64,000 nt of DNA from Streptomyces sp. NBC_00335 (GTDB taxonomy: Bacteria; Actinomycetota; Actinomycetes; Streptomycetales; Streptomycetaceae): assembly GCF_036127095.1 (NCBI RefSeq), contig NZ_CP108006.1, forward strand, positions 1,550,001-1,614,000. Direction: 5' to 3'. Below are positions 20,121 to 29,198 of the stretch, piece by piece. Position 1 is the stretch's first letter, and the number at the start of each line of letters is the position of its first letter. The notes under the pieces were generated by a model, which was not told where the DNA came from, searched no databases, and worked only from the letters and a program-made list of their open reading frames with translations. The position numbers and the translations under genes were made by a program.

Positions 20121-20855
20121 ATGGACGGCAACGCAGTGGCCCTGGTGACAGGTGGCAGCAGGGGAATCGGCGCGGCGACGGCGCTGCGGCTCGCGCAGGA
20201 CGGGGCCGACGTCGCGATCACCTACGTCAGCGACGTTGCAGCGGCCGCCGAGGTGGTCGGCAAGATCGAGGCGCTCGGCCGGCGAGGCCTGGCACTGCGC
20301 GCCGACTCGGGGAACGCCGAGCGGGCCGCCGGGGCGGTGGAGGAGACCGTACGGGGCCTGGGCCGGCTCGACGTCCTGGTGAACAACGCCGGGGTGGGCG
20401 TGCTCGGCCCCCTGGAGGAGCTCACCCCCGCGGACGTGGACCGGGTCCTCGCGGTCAACGTCCGGGGCACCTTCCTGGCCTCCCGGGCCGCGGCCGGCCG
20501 GATGGGCCGGGGCGGGCGGATCATCACCATCGGCAGCTGCATGACCCAGCGGGTGCCGGGCCCGGGCGGCACCCTGTACGCGATGAGCAAGGCGGCGCTG
20601 ACCGGCTTGACCAAGGCCCTCTCGCGGGAGCTCGGCGAGCGCGGGATCACCGCGAACCTGGTCCACCCCGGCCCGGTGGACACCGGCATGAACCCTGCGG
20701 ACGGCCCCTACGCCGCCCCGCAGGCGGCCATGACGGCGCTGGGCCGCTTCGCCACCCCGCAGGAGGTGGCCGCCATGGTGTCCTTCCTCGCGGGACCGGA
20801 CTCCGCGTACGTCACGGGCGCCGAGTTCTCGGTGGACGGAGGCCACGCGGCGTAG
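20121..20855 (+). CDS. Short-chain dehydrogenase/reductase (classical SDR)
   Basis: 244 residues. Cofactor motif TGGSRGIG at residue ~10, NNAG near residue 88, catalytic Ser in ITIGSCM and the YxxxK pair in YAMSK; the C-terminus ends in VDGGHAA. No acidic residue directly after the second beta strand is obvious, so the NAD or NADP preference is not clear. A strong GGAGG precedes the ATG by 7 nt. It is divergent from the RibD-like reductase and convergent with the PPOX-fold gene; substrate unknown. Confidence 0.95.
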   Translation: MDGNAVALVTGGSRGIGAATALRLAQDGADVAITYVSDVAAAAEVVGKIEALGRRGLALRADSGNAERAAGAVEETVRGLGRLDVLVNNAGVGVLGPLEELTPADVDRVLAVNVRGTFLASRAAAGRMGRGGRIITIGSCMTQRVPGPGGTLYAMSKAALTGLTKALSRELGERGITANLVHPGPVDTGMNPADGPYAAPQAAMTALGRFATPQEVAAMVSFLAGPDSAYVTGAEFSVDGGHAA

Positions 20856-20856
20856 G

Positions 20857-20900
20857 GCGTCAGGGCCGTCAGAGCGTCAGGACCCTCAGGCCGTCAGGAC
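20857..20900. repeat. Degenerate 8-9 bp tandem repeat at convergent gene ends
   Basis: Five imperfect units of (G/C)CGTCAGG(G/A) run through the 38-bp gap between the SDR and the PPOX-fold gene and include the latter's stop codon. Probably slippage-derived; no hairpin. Confidence 0.5.
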
Positions 20901-21349
20901 AGCCAGCGGCCGGCCTTCATCAGGTCGCGTCCGGCGATCTCGTTCACCTCGCGCCAGGCCTGGATCCACACCGGCGTGACCCGGAAGTACGGATAGGGCG
21001 TCTTGAGGCTGCTCGGGTCGAAGCCGGAGTGCGCCGCGAAGGCCTCGATCTCGCCGGGCGCGAGCTCCGCCGCCTCCAGCCGGGTCACGGTGCCCTCGAC
21101 GAGGACCACGTCGCGGGTCGTGCCGAAGGCGAGGCGCACACGGCCGCTCGCCGCGAGGTTGCGTCCGGTGGGCAGGGTGCGACCGGTCGACAGCAGGAAG
21201 CCCTCGCCGTCCCACCGGAACGAGAGGGGCACGAGGCAGGCGACGCCCTCGGCGTCCGCGGTGGCGACCCAGACGTCGATGTCGCTCTCGAACCGTGCCA
21301 GCGCGTCCTCGCGCCGCTGCTCCGTCGTGCGTGGCGCGCTCTGCTCCAT
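20894..21349 (-). CDS. Pyridoxamine 5'-phosphate oxidase-fold protein
   Basis: 151 residues starting MEQSAPRTTEQRRED. The split-barrel flavin-binding pattern is visible: VWVATADAEGVACLVPLSF, TGRTLPTGRN, RLAFGTTRDVVLVEGT, and a C-terminal FRVTPVWIQAWREVNE. Small actinobacterial members bind FMN or F420; which one cannot be read here. The ATG at 21349 is chosen over upstream in-frame starts because the family begins close to this point. Transcribed alone. Confidence 0.85.
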   Translation of the reverse strand: MEQSAPRTTEQRREDALARFESDIDVWVATADAEGVACLVPLSFRWDGEGFLLSTGRTLPTGRNLAASGRVRLAFGTTRDVVLVEGTVTRLEAAELAPGEIEAFAAHSGFDPSSLKTPYPYFRVTPVWIQAWREVNEIAGRDLMKAGRWLS

Positions 21350-21442
21350 CGTGGCCCCCCTGGGTGTTCGCCGTAGCGGCAGGCTAGCGGGCCCGACCGG
21401 TCCGCACGTCCCGCGGGGCCACAAAGCCGGTGGGGCACGAAG

Positions 21443-21481
21443 CCCGCAGGGGCGCACCGTCAAACGGTGCGCCCCTGCGGG
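21443..21481 (-). terminator. Hairpin terminator after allantoicase
   Basis: An 18-bp perfect stem (CCCGCAGGGGCGCACCGT, 21443-21460, with its complement at 21464-21481) closed by a CAA loop, 55 nt downstream of the allantoicase stop. No T-run, as is common in Streptomyces. Confidence 0.85.
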
Positions 21482-21535
21482 GTGTTCGAGCATGCCCCGG
21501 GGGTGTCGGCCCCCGGGGCGGTCACGAGGGTGGCG

Positions 21536-22654
21536 TCAGCCGCCCAGCTCCTGGTGACGGGCGGTGTGCGCGGCGGTGCCGGCCTCCGTCAGCGCGCCGA
21601 AGAGGCGCAGGCGGGAGAAGCCGCCGTCCGGGAAGATGTCGATGCGCACGTGCGTGCCGACCGCCGGGGCGTCGAGCACGAAGCGGTGGTTGGTGTCGGG
21701 CTGCAGGCGGGTGCGCGGCAGGAACTCCGTCCACTCGCCCTCCTCGCCGGTCTTGATCGACAGCGAGGCCCAGCCGGCCGAGTTGCCCTTGAGGTACGCG
21801 GTGTCGATCTCGACGGCGCGGATCTCGGACTCGGCGACGAGCTGGTAGCGGATCCAGTCGTTGCCGTTGTCACGGCGGCGGGCGGTCTCCCAGCCGTCGT
21901 CCATCTTGCGGGAGCGGCCCGGGTTGATGGTGTTGGTCGGCGGGGAGTAGAAGCGGTTGGAGGCGTCCTGGACGGAGCCGCCGTTCTCCAGGGCCACCAC
22001 GTCGAAGGAGCCGAGCGCCGCGAGCCACTTGGGGTCGGGAACGACCTCGCCGTAGACGCGCAGGCGGGCGATGCCGCCGTCGGGGTGCTGGTTGACGCGC
22101 AGGTGCGTGAAGCGCTGCTCGGCGTCGATCTCGAAGCCGTTGGCCGCGTGGCCGCCGACGGTGGTGCGGGCGACGATGGTCGTCCACTTGATGTCGTCGC
22201 CCTGGAGCTCCGCCGGGGTCGGCGCGAGGGCGCCTTCCCAGTTGGTGGCCTCTACGGAGACGGCCTGCGGCATGTTGCCGCGGAAGTGGGCGGTGTCGAC
22301 GACGATGCCGCGGATGACGCCGGGGGCGCCCAGGCGGACGAGCGCCCAGTCGTGGTCCTCGGGGGTCGGCCAGGGCTGGGTGGCGGAGATGCCGCGGCGG
22401 CGGCGGGTCTCCCAGCCGTCCATGACCTTGCCCTTGTGGCCGAAGTCCTCGGGGTCGAAGTGCGCGGCCTCGGAGATCAGCAGGTTCTCGCGCTGGGCGA
22501 AGAACTCGTCGTTGGCCTCGATGACACCGGCGCCGAGCTCACGGGCGGCGAGGTTCGCGTACTGGGTGAACGGGAAGTCCGCGCTGCGGTAGTCCGCGTA
22601 CGGGTCGCCGCCTCCGTACGGGTTCGCGTTGCCGGTGAAGGATTCAATCGCCAC
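21536..22654 (-). CDS. alc: Allantoicase
   Basis: 372 residues. Two homologous allantoicase (galactose-binding-like) repeats are visible, each marked by a DGWETxRRR motif (VMDGWETRRRRG near residue 70, KMDDGWETARRRD near residue 250). The enzyme converts allantoate to ureidoglycolate and urea. Its start is 2 nt from the allantoinase stop, so the two genes form an operon read from the allB promoter and ended by the 21443 hairpin. Confidence 0.97.
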   Translation of the reverse strand: MAIESFTGNANPYGGGDPYADYRSADFPFTQYANLAARELGAGVIEANDEFFAQRENLLISEAAHFDPEDFGHKGKVMDGWETRRRRGISATQPWPTPEDHDWALVRLGAPGVIRGIVVDTAHFRGNMPQAVSVEATNWEGALAPTPAELQGDDIKWTTIVARTTVGGHAANGFEIDAEQRFTHLRVNQHPDGGIARLRVYGEVVPDPKWLAALGSFDVVALENGGSVQDASNRFYSPPTNTINPGRSRKMDDGWETARRRDNGNDWIRYQLVAESEIRAVEIDTAYLKGNSAGWASLSIKTGEEGEWTEFLPRTRLQPDTNHRFVLDAPAVGTHVRIDIFPDGGFSRLRLFGALTEAGTAAHTARHQELGG

Positions 22655-22656
22655 TG

Positions 22657-24000
22657 TCAGTTCTGCCTTTCAAGGAGTCGGCCGGTGGGCTCGGACGGGG
22701 TGCCGTGGTCGGCGATCTGCGCGCCGCGCAGCCAGGTGGACTTCACGACGCCGTGCAGGGTCTTGCCCGCGTACGCCGTGACCTGGTTGCGGTGGTGCAG
22801 TTCCGCGGGGTCCACGGTGAAGGTCTCTTCGGGGGCCAGGACGGCGAAGTCGGCGTCGCGGCCGGCCTCGATCGCGCCCTTGCTCGCCAGACCGGCGAGG
22901 GCGGCCGGGGCTGCGGACATCCAGCGGACCACGTCCTCCAGGGCGTGGCCGCGCTTCTTCGCCTCGGTCCAGATGGCCGGCAGGCCCAGCTGGAGGGAGG
23001 AGATGCCGCCCCACGCGGTGGCGAAGTCGCCGGTCTTGAGGTCCGCGGTGGAGGGGGAGTGGTCGGAGACGATGCAGTCGATCGTGCCGTCGGCGAGCGC
23101 GTCCCACAGGACGTCCTGGTTGGCGGACTCGCGGATGGGCGGGCAGCACTTGAACTCGGTCGCGCCGTCCGGGACTTCCTCGGCCGTCAGGGTGAGGAAG
23201 TGCGGGCAGGACTCGACCGTGATCCGGACGCCCTCGGCCTTCGCGGCGGCGATGAGCGGCAGCGCGGAGGCGGAGGACAGGTGCAGGACGTGAACGCGCG
23301 CGTTCAGTCGCTTCGCCTGGTCGATCAGGTTCTGGATCGCGGTGTTCTCGGCGTCCTGGGGGCGGGAGGCCAGGAAGTCGGCGTACTTGGGGCCCGCGTT
23401 CTGCGGCGCGGACTCCAGGTGGTGCGGGTCCTCGGCGTGCACGATCAGCAGGCCGCCGAAGCCGGTGATCTCGGCGAGCGAGGCGGCCAGCTGCTCCTGG
23501 TCGAGGAGGGGGAACTCGTCGACGCCGGAGGGCGACAGGAAGCACTTGAAGCCGAAGACGCCGGCGTCGTGCAGCGGGCGCAGGTCCTTGACGTTGTCCG
23601 GCAGCGCACCGCCCCAGAAGCCGACGTCCACGTGCGCCTTGGTCCGGGCCACGTCCTGCTTGACCACCAGGTTGGCGGTGGTCGTGGTCGGCGGCAGGGA
23701 GTTGAGCGGCATGTCGAGGATGGTGGTGATGCCACCGGCCGCGGCGGCGCGGGTGGCCGTCCAGAAGCCTTCCCACTCGGTACGACCGGGGTCGTTCACG
23801 TGGACGTGGGTGTCGACCAGGCCGGGGAGGAGCACGTCGTCGCCGAAGTCCTCCAGCCGGGCACCGGCCGGTACGTCGGCCTCGTACGGCAGCACGGCCG
23901 CGATCTTCCCGCCGGCGACGGCCACCGAAGCGGCACGCGTCCCCTCGGGGGTGATGACGCGCGTCGAGCGCAGTACCAGTTCCACAGCCAGGTCGGACAC
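22657..24000 (-). CDS. allB: Allantoinase (cyclic amidohydrolase)
   Basis: 447 residues. Metal-binding [10 protein letters not shown], the carboxylated Lys in FKCFLSPSG, further ligands in LIVHAED and VLHLSS, and the Asp in VSDHSPS are all present, the full allantoinase set. It opens allantoin to allantoate. The GTG at 24000 is chosen because GGAGG lies 5 nt upstream and the family begins SDLxVELVLRS; an in-frame ATG eight codons earlier lacks a ribosome site. Divergent from the regulator gene allR, as in S. coelicolor (SCO6246/SCO6247). Confidence 0.96.
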   Translation of the reverse strand: MSDLAVELVLRSTRVITPEGTRAASVAVAGGKIAAVLPYEADVPAGARLEDFGDDVLLPGLVDTHVHVNDPGRTEWEGFWTATRAAAAGGITTILDMPLNSLPPTTTTANLVVKQDVARTKAHVDVGFWGGALPDNVKDLRPLHDAGVFGFKCFLSPSGVDEFPLLDQEQLAASLAEITGFGGLLIVHAEDPHHLESAPQNAGPKYADFLASRPQDAENTAIQNLIDQAKRLNARVHVLHLSSASALPLIAAAKAEGVRITVESCPHFLTLTAEEVPDGATEFKCCPPIRESANQDVLWDALADGTIDCIVSDHSPSTADLKTGDFATAWGGISSLQLGLPAIWTEAKKRGHALEDVVRWMSAAPAALAGLASKGAIEAGRDADFAVLAPEETFTVDPAELHHRNQVTAYAGKTLHGVVKSTWLRGAQIADHGTPSEPTGRLLERQN

Positions 24001-24018
24001 CGGAACCTCCCCATCTAC

Positions 24019-24049
24019 TTCCACAGAGCGAAATTCAACGTTCTGTTGA
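24019..24049 (-). promoter_or_regulatory. allB operator region: TCAAC-N5-GTTGA palindrome plus TTCCA-N5-CGAAA half-site
   Basis: TCAACGTTCTGTTGA (24035-24049) is a perfect 5+5 palindrome with a 5-nt spacer, matching sites ahead of malate synthase, the uricase operon and catalase. TTCCACAGAGCGAAA (24019-24033) is a weak relative of the second palindrome class. Both lie 19-49 nt upstream of the allB start. AllR is a reasonable candidate binder for one of them. Confidence 0.65.
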
Positions 24050-24127
24050 CGGAGTCTTCACGTCGATCCGGAACCAGTCAAGAGCGCCCGGACGGACCAC
24101 TGACGACCGCGTATCGCAATTGGATGT

Positions 24128-24142
24128 TTCCACAGGATGGAA
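24128..24142 (+). promoter_or_regulatory. Palindrome TTCCACAGGATGGAA upstream of allR
   Basis: A 5+5 inverted repeat with a 5-nt spacer, the same geometry as the TTCCG-N5-CGGAA sites at hyi, gcl and catalase. It lies in the 328-bp divergent allB/allR region (24001-24328), about 190 nt ahead of the allR start, and may serve autoregulation. Nothing else is recognisable in the gap. Confidence 0.45.
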
Positions 24143-24328
24143 TTAAGATTTCGCTATGCAGAATGTAGCTACCGCCACCGGGAACCGGACGGGTAACTTC
24201 CCGAGGACGTCCGCCACCAGGACAAACCGCCTCTGACCGGCGGGGACGGCATCGACCCGGCCCTAGGGCCGACGCCGACCGACCGGTAGGCTGCTTGCTT
24301 GCCTGCCAGCACCGAAAGGACCGCGCCC

Positions 24329-25132
24329 GTGCCGACGTCCAGCGCCAGCACCACCGACGCCTCCACCAAGCCCACCGCCGCCAGCGGTGGCGTCCAGTCC
24401 CTTGAGCGCGCCTTCGATCTGCTCGAACGCATGGCCGATGCCGGGGGCGAAGTCGGCCTCAGTGAGCTCTCCGCCGCCAGCGGTCTGCCGCTGCCCACCA
24501 TCCATCGCCTCATGCGCACCCTCGTGGCGTGCGGCTACGTCCGGCAGCAGCCCAACCGACGTTACTCCCTCGGACCCCGGCTGATCCGCCTCGGCGAGTC
24601 CGCGTCGCGGCTGCTGGGCACCTGGGCCCGCCCCTACCTGGCGCGTCTGGTCGAGGAGACCGGCGAGACCGCGAACATGGCCCTGCTCGACGGGGACGAG
24701 ATCGTCTACGTCGCCCAGGTGCCGTCCAAGCACTCCATGCGCATGTTCACCGAGGTCGGCCGCCGGGTGCTGCCGCACTCCACCGGCGTGGGCAAGGCGC
24801 TGCTCGCCTACACCCCCGCGGACGAGGTACGGGCCCTGCTCGCCCGCACCGGGATGCCGGCCGCGACCGAGAAGACCATCACCACGCCCGAGGGCTTCCT
24901 GGACGCCCTGGAGGTCGTCCGCCGGGTGGGCTACGCGGTCGACGACAACGAGCAGGAAATAGGAGTCCGCTGCCTGGCGGTCTCCGTGCCGAACTCCCCG
25001 ACCGCCGCCGCGATCTCCATCTCCGGCCCGGCCGGCCGGGTGACCGAGTCGGTGGCCGAGTCCTTCGTGCCGATCCTCCAGGGCGTCGCGGCCGAGCTGT
25101 CCGTGGCCCTGCAGAGCCAGAACCCTGCGTAG
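24329..25132 (+). CDS. allR: IclR-family regulator of allantoin catabolism (AllR)
   Basis: 267 residues. A winged-helix N-terminal domain (about residues 25-80, with LPLPTIHRLMRTLVACGYV) is followed by the IclR effector domain (TGETANMALLDGDEIVYV, STGVGKALLAY, RRVGYAVDDNEQEIGVRCLAV). Divergent from allB, matching AllR (SCO6246) of S. coelicolor, a repressor released by allantoate and, more weakly, glyoxylate. The GTG at 24329 has AAAGGA 8 nt upstream; a TTG ten codons earlier keeps the frame but lacks a ribosome site. Confidence 0.9.
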   Translation: MPTSSASTTDASTKPTAASGGVQSLERAFDLLERMADAGGEVGLSELSAASGLPLPTIHRLMRTLVACGYVRQQPNRRYSLGPRLIRLGESASRLLGTWARPYLARLVEETGETANMALLDGDEIVYVAQVPSKHSMRMFTEVGRRVLPHSTGVGKALLAYTPADEVRALLARTGMPAATEKTITTPEGFLDALEVVRRVGYAVDDNEQEIGVRCLAVSVPNSPTAAAISISGPAGRVTESVAESFVPILQGVAAELSVALQSQNPA

Positions 25133-25140
25133 GCGACCCT

Positions 25141-25196
25141 CGTACGAGGAAGGCCCCGGTACCCCTTCGAGGGGGTACCGGGGCCTTCCTCGTACG
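25141..25196. terminator. Bidirectional terminator, 25-bp perfect stem
   Basis: The arms at 25141-25165 and 25172-25196 are fully complementary, with a 6-nt TTCGAG loop, between the convergent allR and ABC ATPase genes. It should stop transcription from both sides. Confidence 0.9.
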
Positions 25197-25198
25197 CC

Positions 25199-25891
25199 CT
25201 ACGGCGCCGGGACCGGCTCCACACCCTGAGTGAGGCGGCCGTCCGTCATCGTCGTGGTGCGGTCCATCCGCTCCAGGTGCGCGTGGTCGTGGGTGACCAG
25301 CACCGTGGCGGTGGAGCGCTCCCGGGTGAGGGTGACCAGCAGGTCCAGGATCGCGGCGCCGCGCTCGTGGTCCAGGGCGCTGGTGGGCTCGTCGACCAGC
25401 AGCACGGCCGGCTCGTTCATCAGGGCGCGGGCGATGTTGATCCGCTGGCGCTGCCCCCCGGAGAGCTGGTGCGGCCGCTTGTCGGCCTTGTCGGCCAATC
25501 CCACCGCGTCCAGCAGCTCCAGGGCCCGCCGGCGCAGGGCGCGCGCGGGCCGGCCGGAGAGGTGGGCCATGACCTGCAGCTGTTCGGCGGCGGTGAGCGA
25601 GGCCAGCAGGTTCGGCTGCTGGAAGACGATGCCGATCTTCTCCCGGCGCAGCGCCGACTTCTCGCCCGGGCCGAGCGTCGAGGTGTCCTGCCCGGCCACC
25701 ACCACCCGTCCCGCGTCGGGCGTGACGAGGGTGGCGGCGACCGCCAGCAGGCTGGACTTCCCGGAACCGGAGGGGCCGACCACCGCCGTCAGGGTGCCGG
25801 CCGGCACCTCCAGGCCGACCGCGTCCAGCGCGGTGAGGCGGCCGTCGCCGTCCGGGTAGGTGAGCGTGACGTCGTGCACGAGCAGGGTCAT
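25199..25891 (-). CDS. ABC transporter ATPase (MacB/LolD-like, partner of FtsX permease)
   Basis: 230 residues. Walker [11 protein letters not shown]-loop FQQPNLL, signature LSGGQRQR, Walker [12 protein letters not shown] and H-loop THDHAH. Size and the neighbouring FtsX-type permease place it with the MacB/BceA-like exporters. Its ATG overlaps the permease stop (ATGA). The divergent NarL-type two-component system is a plausible regulator, an arrangement common for peptide-antibiotic or envelope-stress exporters. Confidence 0.93.
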   Translation of the reverse strand: MTLLVHDVTLTYPDGDGRLTALDAVGLEVPAGTLTAVVGPSGSGKSSLLAVAATLVTPDAGRVVVAGQDTSTLGPGEKSALRREKIGIVFQQPNLLASLTAAEQLQVMAHLSGRPARALRRRALELLDAVGLADKADKRPHQLSGGQRQRINIARALMNEPAVLLVDEPTSALDHERGAAILDLLVTLTRERSTATVLVTHDHAHLERMDRTTTMTDGRLTQGVEPVPAP

Positions 25892-26976
25892 CGGGCGCTC
25901 CCGAGAGCGGTCAGGGGGTCTACGGCGGTGATCCGCCGGATGGACAGGGCCGCGCCCAGCGCGCCGAGCGCGATCATGACGGCGGCCGGGACCAGCACGG
26001 TGGCGGCGTCGAGCACGAAGGGCACGTCCCCGCCGCTGATCAGGGCACCGAAGCCGGCCGCGAGCGCGGTGCCCGCACCGGTGCCGAGCGCCAGCATCAC
26101 CACGGCCTGCCCAAGGGCGTCCTTGAGGAGGTACGGGGTGGAGGCACCCAGTGCCTTCAGCACGGCGATGTCCCCGCTGCGCTGGATGGTCCACACGGTG
26201 AAGAAGGCTCCTATGACCAGGGCCGAGATGGCGAAGAGGAACCCGCGCATCAGCTGGAGCGAGCCGTTCTCGGAGGTGTAGGAGCCGATCGCGCTCAGCG
26301 CCCCGTCGATGGTCTGCGCCTCGGTGCCGGTGGCCTCGTCCCCGGCCGCCCAGTCGACGCCGGAGCCGTCCAGGGCGACGACGGTGGCGAGGGTGTCGAT
26401 GGAGGTGCCGGGGTTCCCGACGCGCTGCCAGTCGTTGAGGTCCATCCAGACGACCGGGGTGTGGCTGTAGGCGGCGGTGCCGGAGACCGCGGCCACGGTC
26501 AGCTCGACCTGGCCGATCCTGATCCTGCCTCCGGCGGTCAGCCCGCCGAGCTCCTTGGCGGCCTTCTCCGTGAGGACCACCTGTCCCTGGGCGAGCCCGC
26601 TCCCCCGGGGCGCCAGGGATCCCGCCGGATCCACGCCGAAGACGGACACGCCCGCCGTGCGCTCACCGGAGACGACGTTGGTGGTGCGGATGCCCAGCGG
26701 CTGCGCCGAGGTCACCCCCGGCTGCTCCCGCCAGGCCAGCCAGGCCTTCTCGGGCACCTGGGAGTTGGTGAAGGAGACCTTCTGGTCCCCGGCGGGCGCG
26801 GCGAACGCGAGGCGGGTGGTGGCGGGCAAGCCGGTGATGGCCGAGATGTTCTCCCGGGCCAGGCCGGCGGTGAGCCCGGACAACAGGCCGACCAGCAGCG
26901 TGATCAGCAGTACCACCGAGCCCATCAGGGCGAAGCGGCCCTTCGCGAACCGTAGATCTCTCCATGCGACGAACAT
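25888..26976 (-). CDS. FtsX-like ABC transporter permease
   Basis: 362 residues. One N-terminal membrane helix (about 15-40), an extracytoplasmic domain of ~200 residues, then three helices in the last ~130 residues with IQRSGDIAVLKALGAS, the classic FtsX/MacB layout. The ATG at 26976, preceded by AAGGTGGGG, is preferred over the first in-frame ATG because the membrane protein begins MFVAWRDLRFAKGRF as in relatives. Forms a dimer energised by the downstream ATPase. Confidence 0.92.
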   Translation of the reverse strand: MFVAWRDLRFAKGRFALMGSVVLLITLLVGLLSGLTAGLARENISAITGLPATTRLAFAAPAGDQKVSFTNSQVPEKAWLAWREQPGVTSAQPLGIRTTNVVSGERTAGVSVFGVDPAGSLAPRGSGLAQGQVVLTEKAAKELGGLTAGGRIRIGQVELTVAAVSGTAAYSHTPVVWMDLNDWQRVGNPGTSIDTLATVVALDGSGVDWAAGDEATGTEAQTIDGALSAIGSYTSENGSLQLMRGFLFAISALVIGAFFTVWTIQRSGDIAVLKALGASTPYLLKDALGQAVVMLALGTGAGTALAAGFGALISGGDVPFVLDAATVLVPAAVMIALGALGAALSIRRITAVDPLTALGSAR

Positions 26977-27110
26977 GTTCCCCACCTTGGTCTTCCCCGT
27001 GGACACAAGGCATCGCGCCACAGTAGGGATCCTCGTATCGAAGGGCGCACCAAGACATCAATCCTTTGGTTGACCGGCGCCCCCGGACCCGGACTTACGC
27101 TGGTCAGGCC

Positions 27111-28340
27111 ATGACCGCTCACCTCCCGCCCCCCACGCCCGGTGCCCCCGCCGACCCCGGCGCCCGCGCCCTCACCCCCGTCTCCCGCGTCCTGCGGCTG
27201 TGCCTGCACGCGCTGCTCTTCGGCCTGCTCGCCCTCGCCGCCGGGCGGGCCGTCGCCGACTCCGCGCCGCGCGCGGGCTGGGTGGTCGCGGCCTGCGCGC
27301 TGCTGGCCGCCGTGTACCTCGCGGGCGTACGGACCCCCGCGGTGCACAGCTCGGCGCGCGCCGGGGCGGTGTGGCTGGCCGCCCTGGGCGCGGCCTGGGC
27401 CGCGCTGCTCGTGGTCTCCCCCGACGGGCTGTGGATCGCCTTCCCGCTGTACTTCCTGGAGCTGCACCTGCTGCGGCTGCGCTGGGGCGTGACGGCCGTC
27501 ACGGTCACCGCCTGTGCGGCGATCGCCGGCTTCCTCGCACACAGCGGCGCGGTGACCCCGGGAGCCTTCCTGGGGCCGCTGCTGGGCGGGGCCGTGGCGG
27601 TGGCGACCGTACTGGGCTACCAGGCGCTGTACCGGGAGAGCGAGCGGCGCCGCGAGCTGATCGAGGAGCTCATCACGACCCGGGCCGAGCTGGCCGCGGC
27701 CGAGCGGAGCGCCGGGATCCTGGCGGAGCGGGAGCGGCTGGCCAGGGAGATCCACGACACCCTGGCGCAGGGCCTGTCCTCCATCCAGCTCCTCCTGCGG
27801 GCCGCCGAGCGCGGTCTGCCCGAGGACTCGGCGGCCCTCGCGCACATCGGCCGGGCCCGGGAGGCCGCGCAGGAGAACCTCGCCGAGGCACGGCGCTTCG
27901 TACGGGCCCTCACGCCTCCGGACCTGGAGCACGGGTCGCTGCCGGCGGCGCTGGAACGCTTGTGCTCGGGGGCTCCGGGCCCCCGGGTCCGGTTCTCCCT
28001 GAGCGGCACCGCGCGCCCCCTCCCGACCCCCTACGAGGTGGCCCTGCTGCGGATCGCGCAGTCGGCGCTGGCCAATGTGGTGCGGCACGCCGGGGCCGGG
28101 CGCGCCGAGATCACCCTGACCTTCATGGACTCCTCCGTGACCCTGGACATCGTCGACGACGGCAAGGGCTTCGACCCCGGCGCGGCGTCCGCCGCCCCCT
28201 CGGACGGCGGCGGCTTCGGCCTGCCGGCGATGCGCTCGCGGGCCGAGAGCCTCAGCGGCCTGTTCACGGTGGAATCCGCCCCGGGCCAGGGCACCGCCGT
28301 GGCCGTCACCCTTCCCCTGCCCGCGGAGACCCTGTCATGA
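27111..28340 (+). CDS. Sensor histidine kinase, HisKA_3 (NarL/DesK-type)
   Basis: 409 residues. The N-terminal ~170 residues hold about five or six membrane helices without a large sensor loop. A coiled-coil-like segment (REERRR-rich, about 180-205) leads to the phosphoacceptor box REIHDTLAQGLSS with His215. The ATPase domain shows NVVRHAGA, DDGKGFDPG and GFGLPAMRSR. Its stop overlaps the start of the response regulator gene (ATGA). Divergent from the FtsX/ATPase exporter across 134 bp, so exporter control by this pair is the simplest hypothesis. Confidence 0.95.
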   Translation: MTAHLPPPTPGAPADPGARALTPVSRVLRLCLHALLFGLLALAAGRAVADSAPRAGWVVAACALLAAVYLAGVRTPAVHSSARAGAVWLAALGAAWAALLVVSPDGLWIAFPLYFLELHLLRLRWGVTAVTVTACAAIAGFLAHSGAVTPGAFLGPLLGGAVAVATVLGYQALYRESERRRELIEELITTRAELAAAERSAGILAERERLAREIHDTLAQGLSSIQLLLRAAERGLPEDSAALAHIGRAREAAQENLAEARRFVRALTPPDLEHGSLPAALERLCSGAPGPRVRFSLSGTARPLPTPYEVALLRIAQSALANVVRHAGAGRAEITLTFMDSSVTLDIVDDGKGFDPGAASAAPSDGGGFGLPAMRSRAESLSGLFTVESAPGQGTAVAVTLPLPAETLS

Positions 28341-28972
28341 CGATCCGGCTGCTCCTCGCCGACGACCACCCGGTGGTCCGGGCCGGGCTGCGCGCGGTAC
28401 TGGACACGGAGCCGGACTTCGAGGTGGTGGCGGAGGCGGCGACGGCGGAACGCGCGGTGGAGCTGGCCCGCTCCGCCGGGGTCGACGTGGTCCTGATGGA
28501 CCTCCAGTTCGGCCCCGGCGGCGGCATGCACGGCTCGGCGGCCACGGCCCTGATCACGGCCGGGTCCCCGTCCCCCCGGGTGCTGGTCCTGACCACGTAC
28601 GACACGGACGCGGACATCCTGGCGGCGGTGGAGGCGGGCGCCTCGGGCTACCTCCTCAAAGACGCCCCGCCGGAGGAACTGGCGGCGGCGGTCCGCACCG
28701 CGGCGGCCGGCCAGTCCGCGCTGGCCCCGGCGGTGGCGCTGCGCCTGATGGACCGCATGCGGACCCCGGCGGAGGCCCTGACCAAGCGGGAACTGGAGGT
28801 CCTCCAACTGGTCGCAGACGGCCTGTCGAACCAGCAGATCTCCAAACAGCTCTTCCTCAGCCAGGCCACCGTCAAATCCCACCTGGTCCACATCTACGCA
28901 AAACTGGGCGTCGACTCCCGCACCTCGGCAGTAGCCGCGGCGGCCACCCGCCGCCTGATCCGCACGCCGTAG
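28337..28972 (+). CDS. Response regulator, NarL/LuxR family
   Basis: 211 residues. Receiver domain with acidic pocket LLADDHPVVR, phosphoacceptor Asp55 in VLMDLQFG, Thr in VLTTYD and Lys in YLLKDAPP. A LuxR-type HTH occupies the last ~65 residues (LTKRELEVLQLVADGLSNQQ, then TVKSHLVHIYAKLGV). It is translationally coupled to the kinase and is its cognate partner. Confidence 0.96.
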   Translation: MTIRLLLADDHPVVRAGLRAVLDTEPDFEVVAEAATAERAVELARSAGVDVVLMDLQFGPGGGMHGSAATALITAGSPSPRVLVLTTYDTDADILAAVEAGASGYLLKDAPPEELAAAVRTAAAGQSALAPAVALRLMDRMRTPAEALTKRELEVLQLVADGLSNQQISKQLFLSQATVKSHLVHIYAKLGVDSRTSAVAAAATRRLIRTP

Positions 28973-29004
28973 CAATTCCAGCGGTCCGGCGTTCGAGGAC
29001 CGGC

Positions 29005-29092
29005 GTCCGGGGCGCAGCCCCGGGGGGTCCGGGGCACAGCCCCGGGGGGTCCGGGGCACAGCCCCGGGGGGTCCGGGGCACAGCCCCGGGGA
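29005..29092. repeat. 22-bp palindromic tandem repeat, four copies
   Basis: Four units of GTCCGGGGCACAGCCCCGGGGG, the first with CGC for CAC, begin at 29005, 29027, 29049 and 29071. Each unit is itself an inverted repeat (CCGGGGC...GCCCCGG). The preceding words (CCAGCGGTCCGGCGTTCGAGG) resemble the single-copy element at 39249-39300, so this is an interspersed Streptomyces repeat that has expanded locally. It fills the 226-bp gap between convergent genes and can act as a terminator. Confidence 0.85.
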
Positions 29093-29198
29093 ACGGTGGA
29101 AGGGCGGGTAGGGGACTCCGCCCCGCAGGGCCCACCCACCCGCACCGGGGGCCGGGGCCCGCCGGCCCGGGGCGCGGGGCGCGGGGCCGCGGGCCCCG

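Noticed and set aside
29005..29092. Possible CRISPR array
   Set aside because: The 22-bp units are contiguous with no spacers; no cas genes in the window.
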